In this document: positions 6,382 to 8,904 of the stretch, piece after piece
Layout: every line of letters begins with the position of its first letter
Numbering within the stretch: the stretch's first letter is position 1
Origin: Bacillota bacterium
Lineage (GTDB): Bacteria; Bacillota; Clostridia; Christensenellales; CAG-138
Length of the DNA: 8,904 bases
Direction of reading: 5' to 3'
NCBI GenBank assembly: GCA_023396535.1
Contig: JAEWWD010000048.1
Span: forward strand, 1-8,904
The notes under the pieces: model-generated
Seen by the model: the letters and a program-made list of their open reading frames with translations, nothing else
Told to the model about the DNA's origin: nothing
Databases searched by the model: none
Position numbers and translations under genes: made by a program

Positions 6382-6400
6382 GTATGGAAAGGGATTTCCG

Positions 6401-7351
6401 TTATTGATTTTTGAAGGTATCGACATTGTCCAGATTGACAACCTTTGTTTTGACCTCATAGAAGCTCTCGACCTGCTTGCCCTCCAGCACATCCACCGCC
6501 GCCTGGACGGAAGTGTAGCCCTGCATATAGGGGTTGCCGTAGGAGGTGACGAATATTTTACCCTCGCGCAAAGCCGCGCAAGCGTCGTCGTTGGCGTCCT
6601 GGCCGGAAATTTTGATCTGGCCGGTCTTGCCCGCGGCGTCTACGGCTTCCGCGGCGCCCAGCGCCATTTCATCGTTGCAGCAGAATATGGCGTTTACATC
6701 GGGATGGGCTTGCAGGAGGTTCTGTACCACATTCAGAGATTCCGCGCGGTTGTAGTTTGCCGACTGCTGCGCGACCACTTCGATATCCGGATATTCCGCA
6801 AGAGCCTTCTCAACGCCCTTTACGCGGTCGATAGAGGTCTGCGCGCCGGTGGAACCCTCGATGATGAATATTTTGCCTTTGCCGCCCATACCGTCGAACA
6901 GCGCCTTTGCGGTATCATAGCCCTGGTTGATGTTTTCAAGGCCGACGAACGTCTCGTACAGGGTGTCGTCCGCAATGCGGGTGTTCAGGTTGACGACGGG
7001 GATTTTTGCCTCTTTGAGCCTTTGCACAACGGGGATGATGGCTTTGGAGTCGACCGGGCACATCACGACGCAGCCCACGCCCTTGGCAACCGCTTCGTCG
7101 GCCAGCTGGGCCTGCTGCTCGTTGCCGGAGCCTTCGGCTGTTTCCACGGGGGTTTTAACGGTAACCGTATAGCCGAGCTTTTCGCCGGCGGCCTTCGCGC
7201 CTTCTGCGACGCTGATGAAGAAGGGGGCGGTGTTGTTCTTCAGTATGACGACGATTTCCTTGCTTTTTGCGGCGTCCGCCGGCTTGCTGCACGCGGTCAG
7301 GGTGCCAAGCATCAGTACAAATACAAGAACCAGTACCAGTGTCTTTTTCAT
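6401..7351 (-). CDS. Sugar ABC transporter substrate-binding lipoprotein (RbsB/inositol-binding type)
   Basis: 316 residues, periplasmic-binding-protein-like type I fold (Peripla_BP_4, ribose/xylose/inositol group). It captures the sugar or polyol outside the membrane and delivers it to the permeases encoded upstream. The N-terminus is a lipoprotein signal: KK, a hydrophobic stretch 5-18 and the lipobox LTAC with lipidated Cys21. Domain 1 starts with EIVVILKNN (32-40) and an aromatic pair in TAPFF that would stack on a sugar ring. Later pieces seen in RbsB-type proteins are PVDSKAI (99-105), NLNTR (121-125), SIDRVKGVEKAL, CNDEMALGAAEAV, GQDANDDACAAL and GNPYMQGY. The start has AAAGGAG (7366-7360) 8 nt upstream of the ATG. 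It is the last gene of the transporter part and is followed by a strong hairpin. The ligand cannot be read; a cyclic polyol or pentose/hexose is typical of the family. Confidence 0.92.
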   Translation of the reverse strand: MKKTLVLVLVFVLMLGTLTACSKPADAAKSKEIVVILKNNTAPFFISVAEGAKAAGEKLGYTVTVKTPVETAEGSGNEQQAQLADEAVAKGVGCVVMCPVDSKAIIPVVQRLKEAKIPVVNLNTRIADDTLYETFVGLENINQGYDTAKALFDGMGGKGKIFIIEGSTGAQTSIDRVKGVEKALAEYPDIEVVAQQSANYNRAESLNVVQNLLQAHPDVNAIFCCNDEMALGAAEAVDAAGKTGQIKISGQDANDDACAALREGKIFVTSYGNPYMQGYTSVQAAVDVLEGKQVESFYEVKTKVVNLDNVDTFKNQ

Positions 7352-7376
7352 TGCTCCGTCTCCTTTGTGTTTTATG

Positions 7377-7396
7377 CAAAACGGTTTCCCGTCTTG
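7377..7396 (-). repeat. Intercistronic hairpin with GAAA tetraloop before the binding-protein gene
   Basis: On the minus strand CAAGACGG (7396-7389) pairs with CCGTTTTG (7384-7377), 8 bp with one G-U, closing a GAAA tetraloop of the stable GNRA type. It lies in the 57-nt gap between permease stop and binding-protein start, leaving the ribosome site (7366-7360) free. It may protect the downstream message or mark a processing site, raising binding-protein yield over the permeases (inference). Confidence 0.4.
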
Positions 7397-7408
7397 AACG
7401 ATAGTAAA

Positions 7409-8386
7409 TTACTTGTCTTTTGGTTTTGCGGCCGTGGCCTTTCGGATCATGCCCTGCACCGCCAGATTGTAAAATACCGAGAACAGTATGATAAATCCGA
7501 CCACCGCCTGCTGCCAGTTGATGGATATTCCCATGATGTTCATGCCGTTGCGAATAAACATGATGATGAGCGCCCCGATCACGGTGTTGATGACCGAGCC
7601 CTTGCCGCCGCCGAACGCGATGCCGCCGATGAGCGCCGACGCGATGGAATCCATGGTAAGCGTGCCTTTTATGCTGGGATCCGCCGCGTTCAGCCGCCCG
7701 AGGAAGAGTATGCCGGTCAAAGCCGCGAGCGCGCCGTTGATGGCGTATACTGAAATAACGATGCGGTCCACCCTGATGCCGGAATGCCGCGCAGCCACGG
7801 CGTTAAACCCCACGGAATATAACCCCCTGCCGTAGATGGTGTGGCGGGTCAGAAACAGCAGTATGCCGAATACCAGCATGGTGATGAGCGCAACGTTCGG
7901 CACGTAAGGGATCAGTTCGCCGTTGGCTATCCAGCGGAACGAGTCCGAGAAACCGTATATGTATTTCCCGTTGCAGACGACATATGCGATGCCAAGAGCG
8001 ACAAAGTCCACGCTGAATGTGGCGATGAACGGCTCGATGTGTATTTTGCTGATGAGCACGCCGCTGCAAACGCCGAAGCCGATGCCGATGCCGAACGCGA
8101 TAACGACGCCTATGAGCCAATTCCCCTGCTGAAAATAGGGCGCGCTGAGATAGCAGGAGAGCACCATGACCGACGCCATGGAAATGTCGATGCCCTTGGC
8201 GAGTATGGCGAGGCTCATGCCGAACGCCATCAGTATGGTGTACGGCGCCTGCTGGAGTATGACGGCCGACAGGTTATCCACCGACCAGAAGGCGTCCGCC
8301 CTGAGAAACGCCATGATGGCGACCACCGCCACGAGTATCAGAAGGCGGGAAATCAAATCGATAGCATTCTGTTTTTTAAGCGACAT
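7409..8386 (-). CDS. Sugar ABC transporter permease (RbsC/BPD_transp_2 family)
   Basis: 325 residues, a typical length for the family. It is an integral membrane subunit of a ribose-type sugar importer. Hydrophobic segments fall at about 11-28, 40-62, 66-84, 90-113, 118-138, 163-180, 208-230, 248-276 and 292-312. Family signatures: ILAKGIDIS (61-69; relatives have GGIDLS), the cytoplasmic coupling loop GFNAVAARHSGIRV (193-206) that contacts the ATPase, and GGIAFGGGKGS (254-264). The ATG at 8386 overlaps the end of the upstream permease by 11 nt, and its AGGAGG ribosome site lies inside that gene, so translation is coupled. The two non-identical permeases probably form a heterodimer, as in YtfT/YjfF-type importers. 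The stop is TAA at 7411-7409. Confidence 0.93.
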   Translation of the reverse strand: MSLKKQNAIDLISRLLILVAVVAIMAFLRADAFWSVDNLSAVILQQAPYTILMAFGMSLAILAKGIDISMASVMVLSCYLSAPYFQQGNWLIGVVIAFGIGIGFGVCSGVLISKIHIEPFIATFSVDFVALGIAYVVCNGKYIYGFSDSFRWIANGELIPYVPNVALITMLVFGILLFLTRHTIYGRGLYSVGFNAVAARHSGIRVDRIVISVYAINGALAALTGILFLGRLNAADPSIKGTLTMDSIASALIGGIAFGGGKGSVINTVIGALIIMFIRNGMNIMGISINWQQAVVGFIILFSVFYNLAVQGMIRKATAAKPKDK

Positions 8387-8904
8387 CGTGATATACCCTC
8401 CTCGACCCCTTGATGGCTTTGCGGTGATCGTTGAGCACGTCGACGACGATCAGCGCCACGATAACCACGCCGATGATAGCCTTTTGCCAGGTGGAGTCGA
8501 TGTTCATCATGCTAAGCCCGCTGGCCAGTATGCGGAGCATCAGCGTGCCGAACACCGTCCCGACAATGCCACCCTTGCCCCCGGCGAATGCTGTACCGCC
8601 TATTACGACGGCCGCCATGGCGTTGAAGCTGTAATCATTGCCTACCGTCGGGCTTCCGGCGACATTCATGCATGCGGTCGTTACGCCGGCTACCGCCGCG
8701 AGCAGGCCGCTGATGGTATGCACCTTGATGCGGCTTCCGACGACGTTGATGCCGGATACCGCCGCCACGCTTTCCGAACCGCCGATGGAATAGATGATGT
8801 AGCCGAACTTCGTCTTTTTCTGAATGAATATCATCGCGGCCGTAATCAGCGCCGTCATCCAGATGACGACATAGATTCCCGCTATCCTGCCGTTGCCGAT
8901 ATAA
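8376..8904 (-). CDS. Sugar ABC transporter permease (RbsC/BPD_transp_2 family), N-terminus beyond window
   Basis: The visible C-terminal 176 codons run open to base 8904, in frame upstream of an internal ATG at 8858. That ATG is not a likely start, because the frame continues upstream with YIGNGRIAGIYVVIW, a normal membrane-protein segment. Full-length relatives are 310-350 residues, so about half is missing. Signatures: the coupling loop IGGSESVAAVSGINV, matching the RbsC-type consensus well; a membrane segment ISGLLAAVAGV; GGTAFAGGKGG; and a final membrane segment before a basic tail. It is the partner of the permease starting at 8386, with which it shares 11 nt. The ATP-binding subunit is expected further upstream, outside the window. 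Confidence 0.9.
   Translation of the reverse strand, partial: YIGNGRIAGIYVVIWMTALITAAMIFIQKKTKFGYIIYSIGGSESVAAVSGINVVGSRIKVHTISGLLAAVAGVTTACMNVAGSPTVGNDYSFNAMAAVVIGGTAFAGGKGGIVGTVFGTLMLRILASGLSMMNIDSTWQKAIIGVVIVALIVVDVLNDHRKAIKGSRRVYHDVA

Larger units (their letters stand above)
6053..6400. other. 348-base intergenic region between the binding-protein gene and the creatininase-like gene
   Basis: The region contains a terminator-like hairpin near the binding-protein gene (6346-6381), a second hairpin near the downstream gene (6110-6125) and the ribosome site at 6058-6066. No coding gene is convincing. It probably carries the promoter and leader of the four-gene cluster. The only spaced promoter-like pair I found is weak: TTGTCC (6271-6266) and TTTATT (6248-6243) with a 17-nt spacer, four of six matches each. 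I recognise no riboswitch fold, tRNA or mobile-element end. Confidence 0.5.

Noticed and set aside
6326..7753. 475-codon plus-strand open frame, and similar long plus-strand frames at 1515-2495, 3811-4905 and 4919-6109
   Set aside because: They lie antisense to well-identified genes. Their translations are low-complexity and His/Arg/Ala/Val-rich with no recognisable domains, as expected for the complement of GC-rich coding sequence.
1..8904. CRISPR arrays, insertion sequences, tRNA or rRNA genes, attachment sites
   Set aside because: I saw no direct repeat arrays, transposase motifs, terminal inverted repeats or RNA-gene signatures anywhere in the window.

Overview
The window looks like a stretch of a GC-rich bacterial chromosome, most likely a Bacillota/Clostridia-type anaerobe. 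The clues are strong AGGAGG-type ribosome binding sites, a short Gram-positive-style lipoprotein signal on the binding protein, a compact malic enzyme and a nickel-pincer (LarA) racemase. This taxonomic call is inference. Every gene I can support lies on the minus strand, so transcription runs from 8904 down to 1. The long plus-strand open frames are antisense shadows in GC-rich coding DNA.

Layout in transcription order. (1) 8904-6401 is the end of a ribose/inositol-type ABC importer operon: two BPD_transp_2 permeases (the first cut by the window edge, the pair overlapping by 11 nt), then a lipoprotein sugar-binding protein. No ATPase is in view; it probably lies beyond 8904. A very GC-rich hairpin with a trailing T-run (6346-6381) follows. 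(2) 6400-6053 is a 348-base gap with no convincing gene; it probably holds the leader of the next cluster. (3) 6052-1305 is a tight four-gene metabolic cluster: a creatininase-family hydrolase resembling the 3-dehydro-scyllo-inosose hydrolase (IolN) group, an archaeal-type (type II) glyceraldehyde-3-phosphate dehydrogenase homologue, an archaeal-type phosphoglycerate kinase homologue, and a LarA-family nickel-dependent hydroxyacid racemase/epimerase. Their gaps are 61, 13 and 9 nt. (4) 1314-1224 holds three tandem hairpins, the first containing the larA stop codon. (5) 1121-1 is a malic enzyme whose last residues run off the window.

The notable feature is the combination in region 3. A GapII/PGK pair of archaeal type sits with a ring- or amide-opening metallohydrolase and a 2-hydroxyacid epimerase, behind a sugar/polyol importer. 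The PGK homologue has Ser where the 3-phosphoglycerate-contacting Arg is expected after the conserved His, so the substrate may not be 3-phosphoglycerate. One working model (inference only) is as follows: an imported cyclic polyol or sugar derivative is opened to a sugar acid, LarA inverts its C2 hydroxyl, and the kinase/dehydrogenase pair interconverts its carboxylate and aldehyde through an acyl phosphate. Ordinary glycolytic roles for gap and pgk cannot be excluded from sequence alone.
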